Assembly (NCBI GenBank): GCA_028554755.1
Contig: JAPTOF010000020.1
Span: 10,015,001 to 10,079,000, forward strand
Reading direction: 5' to 3'
Length of the DNA: 64,000 nt
From: Cordia subcordata
Taxonomy: Eukaryota > Streptophyta > Magnoliopsida > Boraginales > Cordiaceae
A program made the translations under genes and the position numbers. The notes below the pieces were generated by a model. The model was not told where the DNA came from. It saw nothing but the letters and a program-made list of their open reading frames with translations, and did not search any database. How positions within the stretch are numbered: position 1 is the first letter of the stretch; every line of letters starts with the position of its first letter. Below, piece by piece: positions 46,356 through 60,656 of this stretch.

Positions 46356-47482
46356 AAAAAAAAAAATCCTCTTCGCCTGAATCCGGATTATTGGAGCTTC
46401 ATCTGCATCTCCATACTTTAACACCGTCAACATGCATACGCAAATGGTTTATTTTCTGTAGCTCGAAACAACTGCAACTTGCTTGCATTTATTTTTGTTC
46501 AATAGATTAGTTCATTTATCATCATGGGCGGACTTTTTATTGGGTTGTTAATTAAGCCCCCGCGTGCCACCAACAACCCCCCCCCCCTCCCACCAAAAAA
46601 AAAAAGAATTCCAAAATATGTATAACACCTAATTCTTTGTAAAAAAAAAAAAAAGTTGTGTATTTTTAGTATGGTACAATTAAATTATTCCTTGATTAAA
46701 ATATATTAGTATTATCATAGATTTCACTAAAACGAAATTCTAGACTTGAGTAGTTTTGAAAATCGATCATTCTGAGAAATAGTTGTAGTTAGTGATCTTG
46801 TGGTACACTGGCAGCTTCAGTGACTGAGAAGATCGACATCTAGAGAGCAAAATGGCTTTTGAAAGCTAACTAAAACCTTTTTGGGTTAAGGTGGAAGAAA
46901 GAGTTTATAAACTCAAATCAATGCTTAAATACTTATGTAAATTTCTCGAATAAACTCTCTTATATTTTCAAGAGCTCATGGGTTAAAGAAAAGTAGTGCG
47001 TATGTCCGGGTAGATGTCGGCCCAGTATGCTCGAAGAGGCCAAGAGTTCCATAAAGCGCGGTTCAATGTACATAAGACTAATTACATCAGAAACTAGAAT
47101 GTTAAATTGGTCTGCCGTGGACAAATCATGTAGAAAACATTTATACATTTGAACGTTTGTTGAATTAAAATTCTTCAATACGTTTTGCTATTTCAAGTGT
47201 CTGCACTCCTCTGTCTAACAAGCTATCCCTTAGGGCAGCATCTTAACCTTGAGTGAGGGGAAGAGGCATTAGCTTGACATGTATCTCTGTTACTGGAACA
47301 GATGATAACACATGTTCTTATTAGTTAAACATACTTTGTAATGCGCTTTATATTATATTTTATTAGTACTTTTATATTCGTGTTATGCATGGATCTTTTT
47401 TATAATAAGCATTAAATTAAGTTTAATTTGTTTATTTTAGTAGTAGATAACAAATCTAGTCGTGATCTCATGCTCAGTATGG
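46356..47482. other. Intergenic, nothing recognised
   Basis: A C-run (about 46577-46588) and A-runs. A 72-codon - strand frame at 46960-47178 shows no motif. Confidence 0.45.
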
Positions 47483-47487
47483 GTAAC

Positions 47488-47681
47488 TGATAATGAGAGC
47501 AATAGAAAATAAGCTAAGTTTGGTGAAGTGCTGAGTTGGCATTATGTAATCATTAGTTAGTTAAAAGTAGTAGAAAAGATAGTTAATCAAGTTGACCATT
47601 CTTTGTATAAATACCTCATGTAATCATTCCAGATCAATGAGAGAGAAAATATCTTTCTCCATATGCTTTGCATTTCTGTTA
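47488..47681 (+). repeat. 5' LTR of the Ale-type element
   Basis: It starts TGATAATGAGAGC and ends TTTCTGTTA directly before the primer-binding site. It carries GTATAAATACCTC, a TATA-type box, near 47608. The 3' LTR at 52353 matches it at about 88-90% of positions by eye. Confidence 0.9.
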
Positions 47682-47695
47682 TGGTATCAGAGAGC
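47682..47695 (+). other. Primer-binding site of the Ale-type element
   Basis: TGGTATCAGAGAGC follows the LTR directly. It matches the tRNA-iMet primer sequence with a 2-bp insertion. Confidence 0.85.
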
Positions 47696-47903
47696 TAGGT
47701 TTTTTTAATTGCTATTGAAGTATCACCCTTAAAGGACCTCCTCTAGGACGAGCTCAAATCAACAAGCTTCTCCGATAGAACTACAACTATTTAACTTGCA
47801 AAGCTTCTTTACAACTTGCTTTTCTGAAATTCTCTTTCTATTGAACAAAAACACCTCTTCTCCTCTTCGAAAACCCTTTCTTCATACCTTCAAATCTCCA
47901 TTA

Positions 47904-48870
47904 ATGGTGGATGACACGTATCTTCCTTTCAATCTTAAGCTTCTTAAGCAAAATATCAACTCTTTTTACAAGTGAAGCTTGATAACACTATGTAATATGG
48001 AGATCGCAAATCGAGAAGCTTCTTAAAGCTTACAGGCTGCTTGATCATGTCACTGGATGGCAGCCATGTCTTCCAAAGCTTCTTCGCACAACAAATGGCT
48101 ATCATGTTCCCAATACTGAGTATCTCAAGTAGGAACTCATTGAAAAGCATCTTCAAATTGTCTTTGTGCTTCAATTTCTATCGTAGTGCTTCCATAGGTA
48201 ATGAGCCTATCTACTACTAATGCTATATGGGACACCCTTGCTAATTGGTTTCACTCTATGTCTCGCACTCATGTGCATCAATTGAGTACCAAATTGCACA
48301 CAATCACCCAGGGTTCCCCAAATACATACAGTCACCAAGGGTTCCAAGTCAGTAAAGAAGTATCTGGATGAGATTAAAGCTATTGTTGATCAACTTGTCT
48401 CTGTACATGTTATTCTGTCTAAAAAGAATATAATTTATTAATCCTCCAAGGCTTGCCTTCCATTTATGATCATTTCAAAGCGACAATTAGAGTTTAAACT
48501 AAACTTATTATTGTCGCTTAACTTTCAAGTATGCTCATCACCGAAGAGCTTCATGTTAAGATGGCTTCAGAGTGTACTGTTTGTAATAAAAATTGTGATG
48601 TGCACTCTATTCTATACATTAGCTATGTACAAGGAAATAGAAGTAGAGGTCAAAATCCAAGATGTGGCTGGCAAGCTGGTGGCAGAAGATGAGATTATAG
48701 GGGTGCTTCTAATGCCCCTAATTCTACTTCTCAAATGACTAACACTAATTCTTTTGTGTTTTGTTAGATTTATGGTAAAAAGAACCACATTGCTCCTGAT
48801 TGTTGGCACAAGTATGATGGTGTTAAAAAGGCTAGTACTAAGACTTCCAAGCAAGCAATGACATCCTAGG
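47904..48870 (+). pseudogene. Ale-type gag remnant
   Basis: It opens ATGGTGGATGACACG (about 47904). Recognisable gag pieces are KAYRLLDHVTGWQPC (about 48020), KKYLDEIKAIVDQL (about 48355) and a zinc knuckle remnant IYGKKNHIAPDCW near 48768-48807, where one Cys is now Tyr and another is preceded by a stop. Many stops and frameshifts. Confidence 0.72.
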
Positions 48871-48899
48871 TAAAAGCCTCCTTCACTAGTTAAAATGTC

Positions 48900-50059
48900 C
48901 TTGCCAATCCATGGATATTTGATTTTGGAGCCACTCATCATGTTACTAGTGATTTGTCCTAGTTTGCTTATTACAATCCCTTTAAGGGTGATGATTCCGT
49001 CTCCATTGGCAATGGCACTTCCCTTCCAGTAGCTCATATTGGTATAGATGTCCTTACCACATCTTTTTCTAATTTTCATCTTAATTATATGCTTCATGTT
49101 CCTCAAATTTCCTCCAATCTATTGTCTATCTATCAATTAGCTAAAGACAATCATTCTTCTATCGTTTTTAATGAAAATGAGGTGTTCATTTTGGACAATC
49201 AAACTCAACAAGTCAAATGCAGAGGCCAATGTAGAAATGAAATATACATCATATCTACTGCTTCAACACTAATATAACTTGCTGTTACACACTCATGTTT
49301 GCATTCCAGTCTACTCAATTCAAATAAGGACCTCTGGCACAAGAGGGACCTCTGGCACAAGAGATTAGGCCATCCAAATTCACTTGTACTTAAAAGTCTA
49401 TCTTTTGTACTTGCCTTACATTCGATACCACTAGATTGACTTTGTCATTCCTATAATATAGCTAAAAGTCACAAAATGCCTTTTCCAGTTTCTACTTCTT
49501 AGGCTCAAAGGCCTTTTGACCTTGTATCTTTTGATATGTGGGGTCCAACTAGGGTGCCATAATTTCAAAATTACAAATAATATGTTCTCTTCATTGATAT
49601 TTTTTAAGGTACTGTTGGATTTATAATCTAAAATCCAAGTCTAATATATGTCATGTCTTTATTGCTTTTCATGCTATAGTTAAAAACCAATTTTCCACCA
49701 CCGTTCACACTTAGTTTAAATTATATCTTCAAACACATGGCATCGCTCATGAACTCTCCTGTCCATACACTCCAAAACAAAATGGTAAAGTGGAGAGAAA
49801 ACATATGCATCTGATTGAAATAGTACTAGCCATGTTACATCAAGCTAGTTTACCCAATTTCTTTAGGCTAGAAGTACTGACTGCAGCCAATTATCTTATA
49901 AACAGACTACCTAAACCATTGCTTGATTACAAATCACCATTTCAATGCCTCTACAACAAACTTCCAAACTAGTCAGGCCTTAAGGTTTTTGGCTGCCTTT
50001 GTCTTCCTTGGCTAAGACCTTACACTAAACACAAGCTTGAACCTATATCAGTGCCCTAC
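48900..50059 (+). pseudogene. Ale-type protease and integrase remnant
   Basis: Protease is WIFDFGATHHVT at about 48910-48945; the active site DSG has become DFG. MLHVPQISSNLLSIYQLAKD (about 49089) is the typical segment after it. The pre-integrase motif LWHKRLGHPN (about 49350) follows an 18-bp duplication of CTCTGGCACAAGAG. Integrase has FDMWGPTRVP (about 49530), PKQNGKVERKHMH (about 49773) and GCLCLPWLRPY (about 49990). The frame continues on the far side of the LINE at 51406. Confidence 0.8.
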
Positions 50060-51405
50060 ATCTTTCTTTTTCTTCTTTTTTTCCCCCCAGCAAAGGCCCA
50101 AGGCCTAAATTTTATTCCTTCAAAAAATAAAATTAGATGTTTACAACAAAGGTGGATCAAGTCCCCAATAAAGGAAGATTAGGAACCTAATCCTAACTAT
50201 ATGCGGAAATACACTCAGAATAGAGATTACAAATTGTCATAAAAAGAAAACAACAAAATTTCTCAATACAATAGCCAGGCCTTCACGCTTCTAGTATAAT
50301 GTTTCTACAGCTTGTAATAGCTTATTGCCACCACCAATGAGGCCAAGTTCGTGACTAGTCTCAAGCAAGCATATAAGATGTAGTGATTACACATCCTGGA
50401 CCAAAAAATCTCGGTAGAAAAGATCATTTTTGCTTCTTAACACATAAATTTTACTATGATGTAACCATCTGTAGAAAGTATTATCAGTAACTTGAGTTTT
50501 CAAGTGTAAACAACTGCTATAATCATTCTCAATAGCTAGAGCTTCCATAAAGATCATATAACCTCCTGGATATGCAAGTGACAATCTCAAGCATTGGTTA
50601 ATCAAAGGCTGCATTCAACCAAAACACAACAGAAGCCCTAATTGAATTCTTCTGATAAAATTAGTCTCAATAACAAGGACCTCCACAAAGAACAAATAAT
50701 ACCCTGCAAAATGAGCAAACATTAGCCAAACACAATGCTAAACTAGGTCAATTTGAGGGACAAAGGTGTTGGTTTTGTTTTCAAGGTTTGGGCCGTATAA
50801 GGTATGGATTGATGTAACAGCAGAAGAATTTGAGAAAGACTAAATAGTCCTTACACAAAAAAAAATAGTACTAATGCCAAGAATAGTCATCATAGCACTA
50901 AAGAGGCACCAAACATTAACAAATCATTCACACCCACTCCTTCGATGTCAAACTCAAAGCTATGGGGCTTGATGAACCAATTTAACTAAAAAAGACACAT
51001 ACACACCTCCATAATAAAACAAAACAAAAAGCAGGGAAGTTGAACTTATCCACACGCACTGCATCATTCAAGCTCGAGATGTCACGACAATCCTGCATGA
51101 AATGCTAACCCAAATTCATTGCACCCTAGTTAGCCAAAATGTTAGCAGAAGAGTTGCTATCTCTAAAGATATGACTTAATATGCCTTTAACCTGAGCCAA
51201 AAGAATTCTTGCTTTCTCAACAAGATAAGTAAGGTTCCATGACCCTCACGCTTCCTTATTAATAATATGGACTACACTTAGGGAATTCATCTCAATCCAA
51301 ACATTCTAGAATCCCTGCTTCTTACACAATTCTAATCCCCCAATTAAAGCTAACAACTCCACTTGCATTATCGAAACATCCTCATAAATGCCTTGTATCT
51401 TTCTT
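50060..51405 (-). mobile_element. 5'-truncated LINE inserted in the Ale-type element
   Basis: Element 50069-51396, flanked by ATCTTTCTT at 50060-50068 and 51397-51405, a 9-bp target duplication. A T/C-rich run at the left edge is the poly-A tail of a - strand insertion. From about 51395 to 51100 the - strand encodes a broken RNase H-like domain (MQVELLALIGGLELC, WIEMNSLSVVHIINKEA, RDSNSSANILAN), as at the 3' end of plant L1-type ORF2, with Asn where the catalytic Asp is expected. The remaining kilobase is 3' UTR-like. Confidence 0.75.
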
Positions 51406-52352
51406 CGTTATGCATCTCAATCAAAAGGATACAAATGCTTTGATCCTGTCTTTAACAGAATTTTCATTCCTAGACATGTAAAATTCTATGAAACTATTTT
51501 TCCTTATGGCTCACCTTCATCAATTTAGTCCAATCCTTGTTTCTTAGCACCTTCTAGTCCTATTGTGCCTCAATTTCACACTAGTTCTCAATCATCTTAT
51601 GAGTCAACACCTATTGTTTTAGGTTTACCACCCACTTTGTCTAGTTCGGAAGTAATGTCTTCACAATTTGCATTATCCCCTCTCACTCATAATGGTTTAG
51701 ATCAATCTTTCCAATATTGTCTCACCATCTTCAAGGGGCATTGTGACCTTTCTAGTATAACTGAACAAATCACTAACAACCTGGTTGAGGTGGCTGCAAA
51801 ATCCAAGTCTAACAATAACCCTGCCAACACTGGTAACACACATCATATGCTTATTCAATCAAGGACAGGATCCCTCAAGCCACCTCTCTTCACTATTAAA
51901 TACTCCTTTAGCTACTAAACCTTTAACATATAAAAAAGCTAAAAGTATAGGCACTGGTAGGTTGCAATGAAAGACGACAACCTACAGTCTCTAGATCATT
52001 AATAGAGGCTGAGTACAGGAGTCTTGCTGCTACTGCTGCTGAATTGAAATGGCTAACATATTTGCTACAAGATCTTCATCCTTTCTCTCCTACATTGCCT
52101 TAAATCTTCTATGATAATCAGTTAGCCATTTCTCTTGCAGCTAATCCAGTACAACATGACAGAACAAAGCAAATAGACCTGGATTGTCACTTTGTCAGGG
52201 AGCAAGTGCTTGCCAATTAGCTTCATATCTCATATATGTCTACTGCTCAGCAAGTAGCAAACATCTTCACGAAAGCTTTGCCCAATTTCCACCTTTCAAG
52301 CTCTCAAGAACAAGCTTCCCTTGGCAAATTCCAAGCTCAGCGTGAAAGAAGC
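51406..52352 (+). pseudogene. Ale-type C-terminal pol remnant with RNase H
   Basis: The integrase C-terminal chromo-like region resumes directly after the LINE (GYKCFDP, FIPRHVKFYE near 51425-51490). Then comes a Ser/Thr/Pro-rich linker (51565-51918). Reverse transcriptase is absent. From about 51985 the RNase H reads SLIEAEYRSLAATAAELKW, then [18 protein letters not shown] and a HFVREQVL segment, ending in VANIFTKALP near 52255-52285. Single stops interrupt it. Confidence 0.78.
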
Positions 52353-52550
52353 TGATAATGAGAGCAAAAGAGAGGAAGTTAGTTAAGTATGGTAAAGTGC
52401 TGAGTTGGCATTATGTAACCATTAGTTAGTTAAAGATAGCGGGAAAGGTAGTTAGTCAAGTTGACCATTCTTTACATAATACCTCATGTAATCATTTCCA
52501 GATCAATGAGAGAGAAAATATCTTCCTTCATATGCTTTGTTTTTTTGTTA
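52353..52550 (+). repeat. 3' LTR of the Ale-type element
   Basis: It begins TGATAATGAGAGC and ends TTTTTTGTTA, followed by the GTAAT target duplication. It matches the 5' LTR with scattered substitutions and small indels. Confidence 0.9.
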
Positions 52551-52555
52551 GTAAT

Positions 52556-53106
52556 TCTTTTTAATAATAGACGTTAAATTTAATTGAATTTATTAAAAGC
52601 ACATGTGAAATCTAGTGATGAATCTCTAGAAATTTACAAATGAATATTTATTTTAAGCATGAATTGATCTAGCCAAAAGGGAAACTTCCATGTGTTTGGT
52701 GGTGAATTTTTCTTTTTGACAAAGAAATGTTAATTTAATTTTGTATCGAGTGAGAAATTGAATGAGGTACAACATAACTTGGTGGATTTTTAGTCCTAAC
52801 GTCTGGAAAATTATATAACTAGCTATTGTACCCGTGCTATGTGCGGGTTCTAATACATTTTTTTAATTACCAATTATAACTCTTTTACACTTCTTTTGTA
52901 ACTAAAATTAGAAAGCTTATTTGACAAAATTATTCTGATAAATTGACAATAAGAAATATGAGAACATTTATCTATATTTTATTAAATCTTACTAATTATT
53001 TAACTTGAATTTGCCAATAGCTATTTTTTAACATGTATGTAAAAATAAGAATCAACCTTTAACTTGTTCTTTGATATGTTGGTTACATATGTATAATTCC
53101 TATATA
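52556..53106. other. Intergenic with a possible reverse-strand Helitron end
   Basis: Around 52820-52850 the - strand reads CCCGCACATAGCACGGG, ten bases, then CTAG and T. This looks like a Helitron 3' terminus pointing left, but its 5' end was not found. Confidence 0.35.
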
Positions 53107-53436
53107 TCTATACTATATAATAAAGCAAAATAAGTTGTAATTTCATACTGCCAAGTAGCGTTTTATATGACAAACTTTTCATAATTACTTATCAATTAAT
53201 TTATGCCCATTCTTAGGTTATTTTTATTTTTCATTATTTATTTAGTTCCATTCCTATATTAAACATTTTAATTTAATTAATATTATGCCATTTCTTTATA
53301 TATATCATCATTGTTTTATTAATTATATAGTATATATTTGTTTCAATAACTATTTAGTAAGATGCAAAAACTCTATAGTTTTAATATATCCAATCATATA
53401 TATCACTCTCTATGCATCGCACGGGCATCATACTAG
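53107..53436 (+). mobile_element. Short non-autonomous Helitron
   Basis: It starts TCTATACTATATAATAAAG after A and ends CATACTAG before T. The 3' GCATCGCACGGGC is a decayed version of the hairpin seen at 25294-25310. The 5' dozen bases match that Helitron. It is 330 bp long. Confidence 0.62.
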
Positions 53437-53738
53437 TGTGTGTTGTATATGTGTGTGTATATACACACACCACTTTAGTGATCATATTCATTAATAATAT
53501 CACATATATAGTATCTCCCTTGAGTTAAAAGTTAGTATCATGTATATATTATTTGATATTAATTCCATTTGATTAAATGAATCCTACTCTTTAATTAATT
53601 TTAGCATGATATACATTGTATCTGATATAAGTACAATACATTGTATCACATGAAATATATTAATAATAAATTTTTAAGCTAGTATGTCAAGCTAGCATCA
53701 TTTAGATGGCTAATGTGTCAAGCTATTATTCATTTGAA

Positions 53739-53776
<38 letters not shown>

Positions 53777-54302
53777 AAACTTTTGCATAGCATGGATAAA
53801 TTTGCTATTATTTACTATAATGAAATAACAAAAGTCAGTAAGCGAGACTAATTCTATCCATCTTTAGAAAATAATTACTTAACCTCAAATTCACTAACGC
53901 AAAATAGTTAACTTAAATTATAATTTAAACCAGCAACGCTTAGTTATAATTAGAATTCCTAACACTTTCCCCAGAGATGGATGGCATTAGAGAATTCAAA
54001 AAGTTCATTTGGAAATAATTGAGGTGCACATTTGGAAATAATTGAGGTGCAAGGGGTCTCTTGATGTTCATATAGATAAAACGTTTTAAAAGTTGAACTT
54101 AAATGAGCATAAATGTCAGTTGTTGAGGTAAAAGAAAGACAGGGCTTGCTCATTATTTAATGGAAGAATATAAATTTTAAAGCAAAATCAGAATATAAAT
54201 TCAAACATTCATATTCATATATAGGAAGGAGATACAATGGCGTTGCTACATATCCTTACATAAAATATTATGTTCACAAAGACATGAATGCATGTGTATA
54301 TA
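53437..54302. other. Intergenic downstream of the first chitinase gene
   Basis: It has a (TA)n run at 53740-53774 and a 27-bp tandem duplication near 54003-54050 (CATTTGGAAATAATTGAGGTGCA). No frame supported. The chitinase 3' UTR and poly-A site should lie within about 54100-54302. Confidence 0.5.
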
Positions 54303-55292
<990 letters not shown>

Positions 55293-55670
55293 CTACAACA
55301 GTTTTCCACATATTTAAATTATTATATTACGAAATTCTGTCCTAAAATATGTTAAAGACATTATATTCTTCTGGCTTATGGAAACGAATCGGGGTTGAAC
55401 ACTTGTATAATTTCATCTAACCCACAGTGTAACGGACCCGGAGTCTATAACACAAAACCATTTTTGGCCAAAACTGTATGTTTTCATCTGAACATACTGT
55501 ATTTAGCTATTGTCTGCACTTCTCTGGACCAGATGAATTTTCTGACAGTATTTTTGTCTCAAGTCCATGAGATTTATGAACTAATGCAATAATCAAATAT
55601 GAATCACTGCTAACCATATTGATATGGTTCTTCAATGTGTCATCACTTTGAATCCTTTTTTGAGTTCGTA

Positions 55671-55708
<38 letters not shown>

Positions 55709-57314
55709 ATCAATTTTTTGAGTCCATAATGAGGCGTTTTAATTTCAAATTTTGAGCAAGGACGAGCCCGTGAATTCTGGCTGATAATGATGTGGTAACC
55801 TGATCTTTTGCCCCAGCCATCATCTAATTTCTCTTCCTTTAGTTCACGATTTCTTCTAGGGGAATTACAAAGCCTAAAATATACATTAAATTGGTCAAGC
55901 GGCTATTTTTTCGAATCACTTAACTCGCTTCTATGTGAGAAAATAAGAAATTTCAAAATTACCACATACCATTCTAAGCTATTATTTCTAACACTAATTG
56001 ATTTTAAGATGAAACTCATAACTCTTGGTATAGTACTATTTGATCTTGGTCCAATTATATTAATTCATCCATAGCCCAGTCTACTGGTCTTCTTAATCTC
56101 ACTTACTCATTCACCTCACTTCTCGATTCTTATACAAACTCCTTCAAACTAAGTTATATGAGAGGCTGATATTAGAATATACAATTCTTCCAACATGAAA
56201 AAATTATAAATTCCAAGACATATAAGAGATTGTGCTATTTCTATTAATAAATTATTAGAATCATTTTTAATAGAAAGAGTCATTATTTTATATCCATTTA
56301 CTATATATTTTTAACAAGCCTTCTCATGTGCAAATGAGATTTTATTTTTGTTGAGCTCCGCAGGTGATATATGCTTATTACATATCTTTATAATTTTCAA
56401 CACGCCTCTTCACAATCAAATGAATTTTTTCGTATAGAAGGCAAGGTATAATTCGGGTTTTATCCCATTTTAATTAACCACCTATCTAAAAGCTTTCTAA
56501 ATTTTAAGAAACAAAAGATTAGCTCTCCTGACATTGTCTCCCGGTAGAAAATATGCCGCAGGACATCTTTGAAGAATAAACAGAAAATGGTTACGGTTTA
56601 GTAAGGCTAGATGGATGACACCTTTTCCCCAGGTAGAAGATACGCAGTAATAAGGACAGTACCAGAGGCCTCAGAATGCATTTTCAGATTTTAGTTCTCC
56701 ACAAACCTGATTTATTTTGATTGATTATTATAATTCGAATTTATTAATTTCAGTTACTTATTCAGTTTTAGATTATTTCCTACCATGTAAATTCTTGAAA
56801 TTGAATAAATCATGACTTCTTCAGGAGGGGAAAAAAAAGAAAAAACTTCATAAAATTACAGGAAATTAAGTTGATATTTAACACAAGTGGGATTCCTGGG
56901 CAGGGATATAATTTAAGAGCCTTTTTCTGTTTTATAACTACCTACTATGAAGGTAATTAAGCCGAGGTTATGATGTAAAACTTCTATTGAAGATATCACA
57001 AACTTATGAAGATTGTTTTTCTGTTCCACTTTAAGTTTGCAGTGGCAAGCATGCTGAAATATTTGTGCTGCGGCTCATGACAAAGCTGATGATTCTCAGC
57101 ATCTTTTTTTTTTCCCCTTTTCTTTTTCTTTTCTCCTTTTTAGTAATAAATCCAGCGTAAAGCTCCCTAAGGAAGTGTTCTTACAAGTGAGTTTTGTAGT
57201 GTTTTGATCAAGAGTTAACAATCCAAATAGAATCACATTCTTTCAACAAAGTAAATATTTTGCATCATGACAGTACATAAACACAACATAAAAATTACAA
57301 ACATCAGACAAGTC
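55293..57314. other. Intergenic between chitinase copies 1 and 2
   Basis: It holds the upstream region of copy 1 and the 3' flank of copy 2. A (TA)n run lies at 55677-55707. No further gene and no chitinase fragment was recognised. The 3' UTR of copy 2 is at about 57200-57314. Confidence 0.55.
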
Positions 57315-58235
<921 letters not shown>

Positions 58236-58286
58236 TCACTAGTGGATTTTTGTGTTATCTGGACAAGTTTGGGTTGATATCAAAGG

Positions 58287-58296
58287 CTTTTTATAG
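58287..58296 (-). promoter_or_regulatory. TATA box of chitinase copy 2
   Basis: On the - strand CTATAAAAAG followed by CCTTTGATA. The same string, with one A fewer, sits at the promoter of copy 3 (62708-62725). Confidence 0.75.
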
Positions 58297-58910
58297 GAGT
58301 TTAATGCCTTTTCGTTTGAATGACTGTCTATTATGCATAGCATTAGTGTGCATCTACTAAACTGAAAATTTTTTAAGTGCTGGATTTAGATGAGGATCAT
58401 TTTAGGAGAGGAGACCCCTCTAACATTTTCTCTAATCAACTTTCTAATGTCGTTGTTCCTCAAACTTGCTTGAACAGGGTTTATTAGTAAATTATTGCTT
58501 GTTTAACGTGTGCGATGTTCTGTCACAATTGCATACCTCTCTTTTAAAATATGCTTTTGTCCATTGTGAATGGCTAGTTTACTTCATAATCCATCAGTAA
58601 AGCAGGCCAAAAGAAAGGTAAATGGGACATTGTGGGACATTTTCGAAAGTTGTTGGAGCACGTAAACTATTGGCTTATTACAGTATACTACAAGTGAGGA
58701 TTCCAGTCCTCATTTTTGTGAAGAAAACAACAAATAGATATCATTCTTCTTTACACACGTGCATGTAATTTCGAGGAAGCATCCAATACAGTGGCCCACA
58801 AGTTCGCAGCCATTACCACATCCAGATGCGAGCGCTCGTCCTGTCGGCAAATATCTCTTTCCTGGAGAAAGATTTAGTATATTAATTGTAAAATACCTCT
58901 TGTGGTCTGC
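58297..58910. other. Upstream region of chitinase copy 2
   Basis: Part of the 4.6-kb divergent spacer between copies 2 and 3. No frame recognised. Confidence 0.5.
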
Positions 58911-59038
58911 TTTAGAAAGTGTTTGATTTTGCTTATTTTGGGTGCTTATAACTACCTAGAAAAAGTACTATTTTATATACTTTTTACTATTTAGATGCCT
59001 ATAAGCACCAAATAAGCAAAGCCAAACACCCTCTAAAT
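58911..59038. mobile_element. Small MITE in the divergent chitinase spacer
   Basis: Its 128 bp form an almost complete inverted repeat. The left TTAGAAAGTGTTTGATTTTG and the reverse complement of the right end (TTTAGAGGGTGTTTGGC) match, as do GCTTATTTTGGGTGCTTATA and TGCTTATTTGGTGCTTATAG. No transposase. A target duplication was not resolved. Confidence 0.65.
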
Positions 59039-60592
59039 TACTTCACATCGTCTTCCAAGATTTAATATAAAATTAGTCATAATCTCTCATATTTTAATTA
59101 TATGAAATATGACACAGGGACCCCAACACCGTTAACTCATTAATATTAAGCACAATAAATTAATAAATCAATATTTTCTATACAAGTTTAATTAGACGAG
59201 ATGGTGAACCTAACATGTCACCAGAGCCTAAAACACATACCTTTTCAAGTTCAAAACTCATCGCCACTCATATATAAAAACTGTCCACGTGCAAGGCTAA
59301 AAAAGAATCACGCTTATGTGTGACGGGATGTGTTAAGTATAAAAAATTGATAAACCAATATTTTCTCTACAAATTTAAACACTCAAATGATATGATAATT
59401 CTAACAGTTAATGAGCGAGAATGTTATATTTCCCCTATGAGTTTTTTCCTTGTATTCGAAACTCCCTCATAAAATTTTTAGCTTTACTTATTTCCTTATC
59501 AAGTTTTAACAAACAATAACTCATGTTTAGAGGCATTTTCGTCATCTTATTTATATATTGAGCTATTTTATTGTAATTTATTAACGTTTGTTATCACTAA
59601 AAATTAGTTATGACGTGGCACAACATGTCAGCAGTACATGAGGGCAAAAAAGCCTAAGTGACACTACACGTGTCCATTAAATATGTGACGTGGCATACCT
59701 AAGCTCAAACAGCAAAATGTTGAGGCCTAACGACCCAATGGATTCGAAGGATAATGAATGAGATTTGAAGACATCATAGGGCCTCAAGACAGCGTTCGAA
59801 GGACCATGCAAAGAGCCTAGAGGGCCCAACCTCAGTCAGTTGATAGAAGTTTGGACAGTTATCAATCTAGCTAGATAGTGGGAAGCTACCCAAGGATTAT
59901 GAGGATGAAATAAGGAATGACATGAGCCTAACCTAGTTTAGTGTAACTTAATGGTAACTTAACCTAGTGTAACTCGTAGCATAGATTAACCATGCTTTCA
60001 TAGTGTATTTCTCAATTTCTCACAAGTTAGTTTACTTAAGAAAGTAGCTCTAATCAACCAGTTCATTCTTTATACAATAGAGTTTTTAATGGTAATAACA
60101 TCTCTTGTCCCTTTTGAATGTTCTTCTTTCTTACAGTTTTACTAATTATCACAATCTATCCAATTAAAAGAATAAGAACTCAAGGTTGTAAGTGCACTCA
60201 ACTCCTCATAAAGATTCAAGACTTGTTTAAAGCACATTGCTTTTCTGAGTAAGGTTACGGCCCAGAACAAAATTTTAGTTAAAGTACCCCACGAGAATTA
60301 GCCCTACATTATTTTTTATATTTTTAATCTATGTTTTTGAAATATCAGCTTGTTGCAAAATTTCATATAGTGGATTAAAAAAATCAATTTTGATTTCGAT
60401 ATATATTTGTGTAGTGGTATTAAAAAAAACAGATTTTAACTATATCTATTTTTAACTAATTTCAGGCATATCTCAAATTTTGAATGGTTAGATATTTTTT
60501 ACTTTTTCAAATTTTTTGGTAAGAGATTAGCTCATTCAAAATGAATAGGCAATCGTTAGAGAAAATATGGGTTCCATTCGAGATCTAGATAT

Positions 60593-60656
<64 letters not shown>

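Larger units (their letters stand above)
47488..52550 (+). mobile_element. Ale/Retrofit-type Ty1/copia element with both LTRs, RT deleted
   Basis: It has a 194-bp 5' LTR and a 198-bp 3' LTR flanked by GTAAC (47483-47487) and GTAAT (52551-52555), a 5-bp target duplication with one mismatch. Between them are gag, protease, integrase and RNase H remnants, but the reverse transcriptase is missing between about 51965 and 51985. A LINE is inserted at 50069-51396. Without it the copia part is about 3.7 kb, so this is a deletion derivative that could move only with help from another element. Confidence 0.88.
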
